Below, one piece after another: positions 43,002 to 52,251 of a stretch of 64,000 nucleotides of DNA. A model generated the notes under the pieces. It worked only from the letters and a program-made list of their open reading frames with translations, was not told where the DNA came from and did not search any database. The translations under genes and the position numbers were made by a program. Where the stretch lies: assembly GCF_001645125.1 (NCBI RefSeq), contig NZ_LXKA01000055.1, positions 62,001-126,000 of the forward strand, in the 5' to 3' direction. How positions within the stretch are numbered: the first letter of the stretch is position 1; every line of letters starts with the position of its first letter. This DNA comes from Paraburkholderia ginsengiterrae. GTDB lineage: Bacteria; Pseudomonadota; Gammaproteobacteria; Burkholderiales; Burkholderiaceae.

Positions 43002-44270
43002 TTACTTATCGACGACGAGATCGGTCAACGGCTTGCTGCAGCACAGCAGCACCATGCCCTGATCAATCTCACGCTGGCGGATGCCGCCGGCGTGCTTCAT
43101 CGCGACTTCGCCCGACACCAGCTTGACCTTGCACGTGCCGCACATGCCTTGCGTGCACGACGCCGGAAGCCGTACGCCGGCTTTCTTCGCGGCGTCGAGC
43201 ACGTGCTGGCCACTGCCGCATTCGATCTCGCGGTTGCTTTTGGCGAAGCTCACCTTGAAGCGGGTTTCGGTTTCAACCGGCACAACAGAGGGCGCGAATC
43301 CGGGCGCTTCGGTTTCCCGAGCCTCACCGAAGCTGTCCGCTGTTGCCGGCGCGCTCGCATCAGCGCTAACGTTAGCGTTCGGCAACGCATCCGCCACGTG
43401 CGCAATGCTCAAGGGCGCAGCCACCTCACTGACGGATCCGAACGAGAAGCTTTCCTCGTGATAGTGACGGCGATCGAACCCGCCCTCATCCAGCAGATTG
43501 CGCACGGCTTGCATATACGGTGCCGGACCGCAGGTGAAAATCTCCCGCTCCAGAAAGTCCGGTGCGATCAGCTTGAGCAGAGGCAGCGTCAGAAACCCGG
43601 TCACGCCGGGCCAATTGGTGCGCGCTCCAAGCCGTTCACAAACGAACGCAGTACGGAAATGAGCCTGATTCGACGCAATCAGATCGAGCTCGCGCGCGAA
43701 GATGATGTCGTCCGGCGTGCGGGCACTGTGCACGAACACGATGTCGCTGTCTTCGCCGAGTTCGTGATGCGCGCGGCTCATCGACATCAGCGGCGTAATG
43801 CCAGAACCGGCCGACAGGAAAAGAAACTTGCGCGCCGGATGCCGCGCGCAGGTGAACTCGCCCGCAGGCCCAAGCACGCGCACCTCGGCACCGGCATGCA
43901 GATGGTCGTGCAGCCAGTTCGAGACCTTGCCGCCCGGCACGCGCTTCACCGTGATCGAGATCGTATGCGGACGCGTCGGCGGCGACGAGATCGTATAGCA
44001 GCGATTGACCGGCTCGCCGTCTATCTCGAGCTCCAGCGTAATGAACTGCCCCGGCTCGAACACGAACGCCCTTTCAGACGGCGCGCGAAAGAAAAAGCTC
44101 TTCACGTCGTGCGTTTCCTGCCGCACCTGGCAGCACACCAGCGTCTCGTCCGTATCGCTATTCCAGCGCGCCGGCAGCGCCTCCCAGAACTGTGGCCGCG
44201 TGACGCGGCTGGCAGCGTGGTCCGAAGCCAGCTCGGGGCTGAGATGAAGCGTCGCCTGATCGCGCATCAT
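43002..44270 (-). CDS. gbcB: Glycine betaine monooxygenase reductase subunit (GbcB)
   Basis: 422 aa. FAD-binding ferredoxin-reductase fold with VNRCYTISSPPTRP and NAD segment FLSAGSGITPLMSMSR. The C-terminal plant-type [2Fe-2S] domain has Cys in CTQGMCGTCKVKL and a fourth in VLLCCSKP. A linker of about 40 residues separates the domains. Passes NADH electrons to the GbcA Rieske oxygenase to demethylate glycine betaine to dimethylglycine, releasing formaldehyde. Begins 33 bp after gbcA. Confidence 0.9.
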   Translation of the reverse strand: MMRDQATLHLSPELASDHAASRVTRPQFWEALPARWNSDTDETLVCCQVRQETHDVKSFFFRAPSERAFVFEPGQFITLELEIDGEPVNRCYTISSPPTRPHTISITVKRVPGGKVSNWLHDHLHAGAEVRVLGPAGEFTCARHPARKFLFLSAGSGITPLMSMSRAHHELGEDSDIVFVHSARTPDDIIFARELDLIASNQAHFRTAFVCERLGARTNWPGVTGFLTLPLLKLIAPDFLEREIFTCGPAPYMQAVRNLLDEGGFDRRHYHEESFSFGSVSEVAAPLSIAHVADALPNANVSADASAPATADSFGEARETEAPGFAPSVVPVETETRFKVSFAKSNREIECGSGQHVLDAAKKAGVRLPASCTQGMCGTCKVKLVSGEVAMKHAGGIRQREIDQGMVLLCCSKPLTDLVVDK

Positions 44271-44303
44271 TGATTTCTCCCGCTCCTGATTGCGCTTGTG
44301 CGC

Positions 44304-45617
44304 TTAGCGCATGAAGGACACGACTTTTTCGCCGTGCGAAGCCGGCGCGGTGTCGCCGGCTTCCTCGTTTTGGGGGGCATTGCTGTAATCCGCCATGCGG
44401 CCGATGTACCACTCGCAGAACTTCTCCACGAGACCTTCCGTGAACGGCGAATACGGACCCGGCTCATAGGCGCTGCTGTTTGCGCCACGTTGCGAATACT
44501 CGACGAGTGCGCGGTCCTGGTCGTTCGTGGCGCGCCACACGGCCGTCAGATTGTTCACGTCGTAGTCGATGCCTTCACGCGCGTCCTTGTGCACGAGCCA
44601 TTTGGTGCGCACCAGCGTCTTGCCCGCCGACAGCGGGATGACGGAGAAGCTGACAATATGGTCGCTCATGAAGTGGTGCCACGAATTCGGCTGCGTCCAG
44701 AACGACAGGCCGCCGAGATCGGCCTGCTCGAAACCGCCGAGCAGCTTCTTAGATGCCACTTTCGCGTCGAGCGTCTGCGACTCGCCGTCGCGATCGAGCG
44801 GCAACCGTTGCGTGCGGAAACCCGTGACCAGATCGGCGAGCCGTTCGATTTCCGCCGATGGCAGGTTCATCGCCTCCCATTGCGCGGTGCGGCGCACCAC
44901 CGTCTCTTCGAAAGCCGCCATGCCTTCTTCGTTAGCAGGCGTGCGTTGATAGCCGAAGCCGTATTCGTAGAGCGAAATGGTCAGTTCGGGATGGTTCGCG
45001 ACGCAGTGATAGCACTCGCGATTGTTCTCCATCGTGAGCTTCCAGTTGCCTTCTTCGATAATGTCGATCGAAGCGGCGATCTTGCAGCCGGCCAGATCGT
45101 GCGGCAGCAGATACGGCTCCATCGCGGCGCGCATCACGCCGAAGTCGGTGGGCGGATGCTCCGCGAGGCAAATGAAAATGAGGCCCGCGAGATTCTCGAC
45201 GTGCACCGCCTTCAGGCTGTGCTTGCAACGGTCGAACTGATCGCCCATGTGCTCGGCGAACATCAGATCGCCGTTCAGGTTATAGGTCCAGCTATGGTAC
45301 GGACAGACGATATTGCCGAGCGAGCCTTTGTCGGTATTGCACAGGCGCGAGCCGCGATGGCGGCAGACGTTATGAAACGCCCTCACTTGCATGTCGTCGT
45401 CGCGCACGATCAGGATCGAGTCGTGGCCGAGTTCCACCGTGATGTAGTCGCCCGGTTCCGGCACGTCCGGCTCCACCGCGACCTGAATCCAGTGCTGCCG
45501 GAAGATCGCCTCCATGTCGAGCGCGAAAATGTCTTCGCTCGTATAGAACGGCGCTTCGAGGGTGTGATCCTTCTTACGGCGTTCGATCATTGCGCGAACG
45601 TCTGCCGAAACTTTCAT
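44304..45617 (-). CDS. gbcA: Glycine betaine monooxygenase Rieske subunit (GbcA)
   Basis: 437 aa. Rieske domain (about 40-150) with Cys85/His87 in CRHRGSR and Cys105/His108 in CPYHSW. The catalytic domain has the mononuclear iron ligand region (MENNRECYHCVANHPEL, His in YHCVANH). GbcA oxidises a methyl of glycine betaine, the committed step of betaine catabolism. Position between etfB and gbcB is as in Pseudomonas-type clusters, although the block order differs. Confidence 0.92.
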   Translation of the reverse strand: MKVSADVRAMIERRKKDHTLEAPFYTSEDIFALDMEAIFRQHWIQVAVEPDVPEPGDYITVELGHDSILIVRDDDMQVRAFHNVCRHRGSRLCNTDKGSLGNIVCPYHSWTYNLNGDLMFAEHMGDQFDRCKHSLKAVHVENLAGLIFICLAEHPPTDFGVMRAAMEPYLLPHDLAGCKIAASIDIIEEGNWKLTMENNRECYHCVANHPELTISLYEYGFGYQRTPANEEGMAAFEETVVRRTAQWEAMNLPSAEIERLADLVTGFRTQRLPLDRDGESQTLDAKVASKKLLGGFEQADLGGLSFWTQPNSWHHFMSDHIVSFSVIPLSAGKTLVRTKWLVHKDAREGIDYDVNNLTAVWRATNDQDRALVEYSQRGANSSAYEPGPYSPFTEGLVEKFCEWYIGRMADYSNAPQNEEAGDTAPASHGEKVVSFMR

Positions 45618-45690
45618 TGTGTGCTCCGTTGCATGTCACGTCTGGCGCCGCGCCAGGCCCTCCTGGTCGCATGCTGGCCCGAACCGGAAA

Positions 45691-46479
45691 TCAGTAATCC
45701 ACGAGTTGATGCTCGCGCAAATACGCGAGTATCACTTGTGCTTTTTCGACGGAACTCCCTTCAATTACGACGCTGCCGCCACGGCTTTCGGTGGTGGTGG
45801 CCGAGAGCATGCGGGCGTGGCCGGAGCGCTTTTCGGCGGCGGCGAGACGCACCGGTTTGGCGGTGACCGGACTGACTGTCCAGGCGAGGTCGTCGGGGCG
45901 GTTCGCGGTCTGTGTGGCTTGCGTGGCGACCGGGCGGATCGTGCCTTCGCGCAAGCGGGCATAGGCGTACGTCGGCGCGGCATTGGCCAGCGGATGCACG
46001 GCAATCAGCGCGGGCAACTGCACTTCCACGCGGCGGCGCAAGCCTTTTGGCATGAACTGGCGAACCTGTGCGCCGCCGTCGCTCAGCGTCACATCGACGG
46101 CGGCGCCGACCAGCGGCATATTCAACGCGTTGGCGACGCGATACGGCAGCATGCCGCTGTCGAACGCGCCTTCCGCACGGGTGCCCGTCAGAACGAGGTC
46201 GTAGCCGCGCAGGCGGGCGGCCAGCAGCGCTGCGGTGTCGGCTTGCAGGTCAGGCGTTGCGGCTGCGATCTCCAGGACTTCCACCGAGCCCGCGCCTAAC
46301 GCGAGGTAGTCCTTCAACGCGGGGTTGGAGGGATCGCCCGCGTGCAGCACGTCGAGCGTCGCGTGGTGGGTTCTGGCGAGCGAGAGCGCCATGGTCAGCG
46401 CGGCCGCGTCGTTGCGGCTGTAGCGCGCGGTGCCGCTCACCGGATGACGCCCCACGGAAACCAGCACGGCGATTTTCAT
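45691..46479 (-). CDS. etfB: Electron transfer flavoprotein beta subunit, catabolic paralogue
   Basis: 262 aa. ETF beta fold with MKIAVLVSVGRHPVSGTARY, nucleotide segment LVLTGTRAEGAFDSGMLPYRVANAL and LPALIAVHPLANAAPTYAYARL. The start ATGA overlaps the etfA stop. It is a dedicated electron acceptor for dimethylglycine demethylation, distinct from the housekeeping ETF pair. It lies 73 bp before gbcA. Confidence 0.88.
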   Translation of the reverse strand: MKIAVLVSVGRHPVSGTARYSRNDAAALTMALSLARTHHATLDVLHAGDPSNPALKDYLALGAGSVEVLEIAAATPDLQADTAALLAARLRGYDLVLTGTRAEGAFDSGMLPYRVANALNMPLVGAAVDVTLSDGGAQVRQFMPKGLRRRVEVQLPALIAVHPLANAAPTYAYARLREGTIRPVATQATQTANRPDDLAWTVSPVTAKPVRLAAAEKRSGHARMLSATTTESRGGSVVIEGSSVEKAQVILAYLREHQLVDY

Positions 46480-47645
46480 GCGAGCGCTCCTTCAGCAGCA
46501 ACCTTTGAATTCAATAACGCTGCGCCGGTGCCGCGCGCCGTGCGTGCCGCGGCCGCCGCTTCATTGAGCGCCGCAATGGTTTCCTGCGCGTCGGCGATCA
46601 CGGTCAGGTTGGCGCGTTTGGCGATCGGCGCGCTCGCGTCGAGGTTCACCGCGATCACGTGCCGGCAATCCTTGATGCCTTGCAGATGCTGCACCGCACC
46701 GGAGATGCCGAAAGCGATATAGACGCTCGCTTCGACAGTCTTGCCGGTCGCGCCGATCTGCTTGTCGCGCGTGAATTTGCCGTCATCCACGGCCACGCGG
46801 CTCGCGCCGATTGCCGCGCCCAAAGTGGCCGCGAGCCGCTCGAACGCCGGCACATCGCTCACGCCGTTGCCCGCCGAGACGATGAAATCCGCTTCTTCCA
46901 GCGCCAGTTGCGCGGCGTCGATTTCTTCGATACCCAGATCACGCACCTTGCCGACCGATGCGGCGGACTCGCCGTCGAAGCGCCACATGACCCGCTCGCC
47001 CGCACCGACAAACGGCAATTTCGGGTCGACGGCATTGGGCGCAAGCAGCACAACCTCCGGCAGCGCACGCGCGGCGAACGCGGTATTCGACTGAACATAG
47101 GCCGCCACGTGGGCACTGTCGATCTCGACGACATGCGTCGCGACGCTTGCATTCGCAGCGGCGGCGTAGCGGCGGCCAAGGTCGCCGTCGCCGGTTGCGT
47201 TATCCGGCATGAAAATATGCGCCGGTGCGTAGGCCGCGACGCACGCGGCCAGCGCGTTCAGTTCGCCCTCCGGTGCAAACGCGCGGCGGTCGAACATCGG
47301 CAATTCGATCAGCTTGTCGGCGCCGAGCGCGGCCGCATCGCCACCGAACTCGCCGAAGACGACGAGCACGACTTCCGTGGCGGCATCGGCAATCAAGGCG
47401 GCGCCGGCCAGCGTCTGGCGTGCGTGCTCGTCGAGCGCGCCGCGGTCCGCGTGGGCCGCCACCAGCATGACGCGCTGCGGCGCGCTCGTCGTGCGGCGCG
47501 GCTTGGCCTGCTCCCGATGCGTGGCGCTATGCGCCGCCATCTCTGGCGAGACCGCGACACCCATCTCACCGAGCGTAATGCGCCTGAGTCCTTGCGCCGT
47601 GATCGTGAACGGCCGGCGCGGTTCGATTCGTTTTAGCGTATTCAT
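46476..47645 (-). CDS. etfA: Electron transfer flavoprotein alpha subunit, catabolic paralogue
   Basis: 389 aa from ATG 47645, longer than the usual 310 or so. An extra N-terminal 60 residues (RRPFTITAQGLRRITLGEMG) fits the PA5400-type EtfA of dimethylglycine clusters. The FAD-binding C-domain has GKTVEASVYIAFGISGAVQHL and IKDCRHVIAVNLDASAPIA. Takes electrons from DgcAB through EtfB to the ETF-quinone pool. Begins 4 bp after dgcB ends. Confidence 0.9.
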   Translation of the reverse strand: MNTLKRIEPRRPFTITAQGLRRITLGEMGVAVSPEMAAHSATHREQAKPRRTTSAPQRVMLVAAHADRGALDEHARQTLAGAALIADAATEVVLVVFGEFGGDAAALGADKLIELPMFDRRAFAPEGELNALAACVAAYAPAHIFMPDNATGDGDLGRRYAAAANASVATHVVEIDSAHVAAYVQSNTAFAARALPEVVLLAPNAVDPKLPFVGAGERVMWRFDGESAASVGKVRDLGIEEIDAAQLALEEADFIVSAGNGVSDVPAFERLAATLGAAIGASRVAVDDGKFTRDKQIGATGKTVEASVYIAFGISGAVQHLQGIKDCRHVIAVNLDASAPIAKRANLTVIADAQETIAALNEAAAAARTARGTGAALLNSKVAAEGALA

Positions 47646-47649
47646 CGCG

Positions 47650-49563
47650 TCACTCCAGCGCCGCTGCAACCAGTTCGGCAACGTCCAGCACTTCCGGACG
47701 CGCGCCGACCACGCCTTCGAGCATCGCCGTGCAATTCGGGCAAGCCACGGCGACAATCTCCGCGCCAACCGCCTTCGCGTCGCCGATCCGGATGTCCGGG
47801 ATGCGCTGCTTGCCCGGAATATCGGTCAACGGCGCACCGCCGCCACCGCCGCAGCAGCGCCCACGCAGGCCGTTGCGCTCCATCTCCACGACCTTGATGC
47901 CGATGGTCTTGAGCAACCGTCGCGGCGCTTCCGTCTCTCCGTTATAGCGGCCCAGATAGCACGGGTCGTGATACGTGACCTTGCGCTCCGCGAAGGCGGC
48001 GACGGCGCGCGGCGTCAGTTTGCCGCTCGCGACCAGCTCCTCGATCAGCGCGGTGTGGTGCTGCACTTCGTAGAATCCGCCCAGCGCGCGATACTCGTTG
48101 CGCAGACTGTGCAGCACATGCGGGTCCGCGGTGACGATCTTGCGGAACGCGTACTGCGACAGCGTGCCCATCAGTTTGTGCGCAAGTTGTTGGAAGGTGG
48201 CTTCGTCGCCGAGACGCCGGGCCGTGTCGCCGGTATCGGTTTCGACGCCGCCCAGCACCGCATAGTCGACACCCGCGCGGTTCAGCACCTTGACCAGCGC
48301 GCGCAGCGTGCGCTGATAGCGCATGTCGAACGCGCCTTCGCCGGCGATCAGCAGGACGTCCACCGGGCGCCCCGGCTGCGCGACCTGCACCTGCAGATCG
48401 ACGGCCCAGTCATAACGCGCACCGATGTCGTAGCCGTTCGAACTGCCTGTCTCGCGCAGATTGGCGAGCGTGACCGGCCCCTTGCCCGGCACGACGCCTT
48501 CGACCAGCGTTTGATTTCGGCGCATGTCCACGATCGCGTCCACATGCTCGATCAGCATCGGGCACTCCTGCACGCATGCGCGGCAGGTCGTGCAGGACCA
48601 CAGCGTGTCCGCTTCGATCAGGCTGGAAATCAGCGGCTTGTCGGGCGCACCGCCATGCTTGCCAAGCGGAATGCCGGGCGTGGGGCTGCCCGCGTACTGC
48701 GCGTCGGTGCCGCCCACCATACCCGTCACCAGATCCTGAATCAGCTTCTTCGGATTGAGCGGCTGACCGGCGGCAAACGCGGGACAGGCCGCTTCGCATT
48801 TGCCGCACTGCACGCACGCATCGAAACTGAGCAGCTGGTTCCAGCGAAACTCGACCGGCTTGCCGACGCCGTATTCCTTCGCGTCGAGCAGCGGCGCTTT
48901 CAATGCGGTCGGCGGCACCACGTCGTGGTCATTGCGCTCGGCAAAGCGTTCCTGACGCGGATGAAACGCAAGGTGCAGCAAACCGGCGAGCGCATGCTTC
49001 ATCGGACCGCCACGCGCCGCGCCGAACGTCATCGCGAACGCGCCGGCCGCAATCAGCAGCGCAACCACGACGGCCAGCGCGCCGGACATCGCCGCGGCAG
49101 GCAGCGCGATAAACAATGCGAGTCCGAGCGCGAACGATCCGAGCAACAGCGACAGATGATCCCACGGCCCGCGCGAGAGCCGCGCCGGCACCGCTTTCGC
49201 GCCATGGCGGCGACGCCACACGAAAGCCGCGCCAGCCAGCATCACGAGCGCCGCCAGGAAGATCAGCTTGTCAAGCCAAGGCGAGTAAATCGCCAGACCG
49301 TAGTTGACGAACACCAGCGCCATCGCGAGGATCGCGCCGCCCGCCGTCGCCACGTGCGTTCTGGCGATATACGGATCGCGCGCCACCACATGATGCAAAT
49401 CGACGAAGTAACGCTTCGGAATCGTCAGCAGATTGGCCCAGCCGTAGGCGCCCGCCGCCGTGGCGCGGCCTTCGCGCCAGTAAGCCGCACGCCTGACGAG
49501 CGCGAACGCGAGACCCGCCATCGACAACCACAGCAGGACGGTGATGACAAACACGGGGCTCAT
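47650..49563 (-). CDS. dgcB: Dimethylglycine catabolism iron-sulfur protein (DgcB)
   Basis: 637 aa from ATG 49563. N-terminal membrane part with about four helices (to residue 225). Two [4Fe-4S] ferredoxin motifs follow: CVQCGKCEAACP (about 270) and CTTCRACVQECP (about 345). The C-terminal two CCG domains include CYLGRYNGE and GRCCGGGGG. Works with DgcA and EtfAB to remove a methyl from dimethylglycine, giving sarcosine. Starts 2 bp after dgcA ends. Confidence 0.92.
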   Translation of the reverse strand: MSPVFVITVLLWLSMAGLAFALVRRAAYWREGRATAAGAYGWANLLTIPKRYFVDLHHVVARDPYIARTHVATAGGAILAMALVFVNYGLAIYSPWLDKLIFLAALVMLAGAAFVWRRRHGAKAVPARLSRGPWDHLSLLLGSFALGLALFIALPAAAMSGALAVVVALLIAAGAFAMTFGAARGGPMKHALAGLLHLAFHPRQERFAERNDHDVVPPTALKAPLLDAKEYGVGKPVEFRWNQLLSFDACVQCGKCEAACPAFAAGQPLNPKKLIQDLVTGMVGGTDAQYAGSPTPGIPLGKHGGAPDKPLISSLIEADTLWSCTTCRACVQECPMLIEHVDAIVDMRRNQTLVEGVVPGKGPVTLANLRETGSSNGYDIGARYDWAVDLQVQVAQPGRPVDVLLIAGEGAFDMRYQRTLRALVKVLNRAGVDYAVLGGVETDTGDTARRLGDEATFQQLAHKLMGTLSQYAFRKIVTADPHVLHSLRNEYRALGGFYEVQHHTALIEELVASGKLTPRAVAAFAERKVTYHDPCYLGRYNGETEAPRRLLKTIGIKVVEMERNGLRGRCCGGGGGAPLTDIPGKQRIPDIRIGDAKAVGAEIVAVACPNCTAMLEGVVGARPEVLDVAELVAAALE

Positions 49564-49565
49564 CG

Positions 49566-51629
49566 TCAGAAATCCTTGCAAAGGCGCAGCGCGTCGTAGA
49601 TCGCGCCGTGAATGTTGTGCATGGAGATGCAATCGCCGACACGGAACAGCAGGAAGCGGCCGTTGCCGAGTTCCTCGGCCAGCGACGGCTGCGGTTCCGA
49701 GGCGAACAGCTTATGCACGTCGACCTGGCCGCGATTCACCGACTCCGGCTTGAGCTTCCAGTAGAGTTCGTCGTTCGGCGTGCTGCCGTTCTCGATCACC
49801 ACCTGATCGACCGCGCGCTCTTCCTGCTCCTCGGTGTACTCGTTGCGGATCACGGCAATCTTCTTGCCGTCTTCCTCGTAGACCTTGTCGAGCCAGTAAT
49901 TCGGCGTGTGAACCACGCCTTGCGCGTACAGGCGGCGGTAGAAGATCGGGAACGTGGTGCCGCCGACGTCGTCCGCCACTTTCACGTCCGGCGTCACGAT
50001 CTCGACGTTCGAGCCGCGGCTCGACATGAAATCGGCCACGCCGGCGCCGGCGTGCGTGCTCACGCCGTCATACACCAGCACGTTCTTGCCCGGTTCTACC
50101 TTACCCGACAGCACATCCCATGAACTCACGGCGAGGCCTTCCTCGACGCCCCACGCCGCCACCTGCGACGTGAACGACGATCCGCCCGTGGCCAGCACGA
50201 CGATGTCCGGCTTCTCGGCCATGATGGTCGCCTCGTCGGCGGCGACACCGAGGCGCCGGTCCACGCCGAGACGCTTCGTCTCCATGTCGAACCAGCGCAC
50301 GATGCCCGCCATCTGTTCGCGCTGCGGCGCTTTCGCCGCCAGCATGATCTGGCCGCCGACGTAGTCGTTCTTCTCGAACAGCACCACGTCATGGCCGCGC
50401 GACTTCGCGACACGCGCCGCTTCCAGACCCGCAGGCCCCGCGCCCACCACGACGACTTTGCGCTTCGGACCGCGCGTCTTCGCGATCACGTGCGGCATGG
50501 TGGCTTCGCGCGACGTCGCCGCGTTCTGCACGCACAGCACGTCGAGGCCGTTGTACTGGCGGTCGATGCAATAGTTCGCGCCGACGCATTGCTTGATTTC
50601 GTCCTCGCGGCCGTCGCGGATCTTGATGACCATATGGGGATCGGCGATCTGCGCGCGCGTCATGCCAACCAGGTCGACCATGCCGCTCGCCAGCAGCCGC
50701 TCGGCCTGGCCCGCGTCGCGAATGCTCTGCGCGTGCATGACCGGCAGCTTCACCACCGACTTGATGCCTGCCGCCAGATGCACGAACGGCTCCGGCGGCA
50801 AAGCCATCGGCGGCATGCAGTTGGCGAGCGTGTTGTGGGTGTCCGCGCCCGAGCCGATCACGCCGAGGTAATCGATCAGGCCGCTTTCGCTCATGGCCTG
50901 GGCGATCTCCTTGAGCTGCTCGTGATCGAGCCCGTCTTCGTGGAACTCGTCGCCGCACATCCGCAAGCCCACGCAGAAATCTGCGCCGACCGCTTCGCGA
51001 ACCGCCTTCAGCACTTCCGTGCCGAAACGCAGGCGGTTCTCGAGTGAGCCGCCCCATTCGTCGGTACGAAAGTTGGTGCGCGGGCTCCAGAACTGATCGA
51101 TCAGATGCTGGTGCGCCGCCGAGATTTCGATGCCATCCATGCCGGCATCTTTCACGCGCTTCGCGGCCGCCGCAAAGTCAGTGATGATGCGGCGAATCTC
51201 TTCCACTTCGATGATCTTCGCATTGCCGCGATGCACCGGCTCACGCACGCCGGAAGGCGACATCAGATGCGGCCAGTGCTCGCCATGAAACGCCGAACGG
51301 CGTCCCATATGCGTCGCCTGAATCATGATCTTCGCGCCATGCGTGTGCATTGCCTCGGCAAGCCGCGCCAGCGGATCGATGATCTTGTCGGTCGAGAGAT
51401 TCACCGACTTCCACCAGCCTTGCGGGCTGTCGATCGACACCGGGCTCGAACCGCCGCACACGGCCAGACCGACGCCGCCCTTGGCCTTCTCTTCGTAGTA
51501 GCGGATATAGCGGTCGCCAGGCAGGCCGCCCGGTTCCGCATAGACCTCCGCGTGCGCGGTGCTGACAATGCGGTTGCGCAGCGTCAGCTTGTTGAGCGTG
51601 AGAGGCTTGAAAAGGTTCGGGTAACGCAT
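49566..51629 (-). CDS. dgcA: Dimethylglycine demethylase flavoprotein (DgcA)
   Basis: 687 aa from ATG 51629 (a longer frame to 51767 is a shadow). OYE-type FMN barrel (about 1-380: MRYPNLFKPLTLNKLTLRNR, GGSLENRLRFGTEVL). A [4Fe-4S] Cys stretch follows (QCVGANYCIDRQYNGLDVLC). FAD/NAD domain (about 400-687: VVVVGAGPAGLEAARVAKSRG). Architecture of the trimethylamine-dehydrogenase-like family, here dimethylglycine by context. Cytoplasmic; partner DgcB. Confidence 0.92.
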   Translation of the reverse strand: MRYPNLFKPLTLNKLTLRNRIVSTAHAEVYAEPGGLPGDRYIRYYEEKAKGGVGLAVCGGSSPVSIDSPQGWWKSVNLSTDKIIDPLARLAEAMHTHGAKIMIQATHMGRRSAFHGEHWPHLMSPSGVREPVHRGNAKIIEVEEIRRIITDFAAAAKRVKDAGMDGIEISAAHQHLIDQFWSPRTNFRTDEWGGSLENRLRFGTEVLKAVREAVGADFCVGLRMCGDEFHEDGLDHEQLKEIAQAMSESGLIDYLGVIGSGADTHNTLANCMPPMALPPEPFVHLAAGIKSVVKLPVMHAQSIRDAGQAERLLASGMVDLVGMTRAQIADPHMVIKIRDGREDEIKQCVGANYCIDRQYNGLDVLCVQNAATSREATMPHVIAKTRGPKRKVVVVGAGPAGLEAARVAKSRGHDVVLFEKNDYVGGQIMLAAKAPQREQMAGIVRWFDMETKRLGVDRRLGVAADEATIMAEKPDIVVLATGGSSFTSQVAAWGVEEGLAVSSWDVLSGKVEPGKNVLVYDGVSTHAGAGVADFMSSRGSNVEIVTPDVKVADDVGGTTFPIFYRRLYAQGVVHTPNYWLDKVYEEDGKKIAVIRNEYTEEQEERAVDQVVIENGSTPNDELYWKLKPESVNRGQVDVHKLFASEPQPSLAEELGNGRFLLFRVGDCISMHNIHGAIYDALRLCKDF

Positions 51630-51666
51630 CGCGATCGACCTCGGAATGAATAGGCTATGTGCGTTG

Positions 51667-52203
51667 TTATGACGCGAGCGGCGACACTTCGAACACGCAA
51701 TATTCGTGGCCTTCGGCCGCGCAGCGCGCTTCTTTCGAATGGGACGGCGGGCCCTTACGCGCGCCATCCGGCGCGGTATCGTTGACCCAGTCCATCGCGC
51801 CCGCGAACCAGCCGGCGAACATGTAGCAAAGCTTGCCGGTCTTGCCCGGCTGCGCCAGCACGAACGACGAGTGGCGCAACTCGATGCGGGCGCGCGAGCT
51901 CGACGGATCGGCCTCGGTGATCTTGAAGAGACCCCAGCCGCGTTGCGACAGGCGATTCAGGTAGTGCTCGAACACCGCCATGCCGGCAATGCCGTGCTGC
52001 TTCGCTTCCTTGTCGCACCAGAAATACGCGGACTTGTAGCCGGCCTTGTAGAGAATCTCGGCATACGTTTCGAGTCCGAGCGCTTCCTCGACGGCGACGT
52101 GGTTGTTCGTGAAGAAATGACGCGGCACGTAGAGCATCGGCAGCGCGTCGGTGGTCCAGACGCCGGTGTTCGCGTCGACGTCGATAGGCAGTTGAGGTTG
52201 CAT
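51667..52203 (-). CDS. DUF5943 protein (V4R-like) of the dimethylglycine operon
   Basis: 178 aa. Opening LPIDVDANTGVWTTDALPML, then a V4R-like region (VAVEEALGLETYAEILYKAGY, GFVLAQPGKTGKLCYMFAGWF) with a C-terminal HEYCVFEVSPL. The Pseudomonas orthologue lies in the same place, between the dipeptidase gene and dgcA, and its function is not known to me. The pair of Cys residues (ARCAAEGHEYC) might bind metal or ligand. 37 bp precede dgcA. Confidence 0.8.
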   Translation of the reverse strand: MQPQLPIDVDANTGVWTTDALPMLYVPRHFFTNNHVAVEEALGLETYAEILYKAGYKSAYFWCDKEAKQHGIAGMAVFEHYLNRLSQRGWGLFKITEADPSSSRARIELRHSSFVLAQPGKTGKLCYMFAGWFAGAMDWVNDTAPDGARKGPPSHSKEARCAAEGHEYCVFEVSPLAS

Positions 52204-52251
52204 CGTGAGGCTCCGTTTGCAGGGATGGTTATGGGTTCGGGACGGCAGCGA

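Noticed and set aside
47314-49599. A 761-codon plus-strand open frame opposite etfA and dgcB
   Set aside because: Antisense shadow, dominated by Arg, His and Gln, without motifs.
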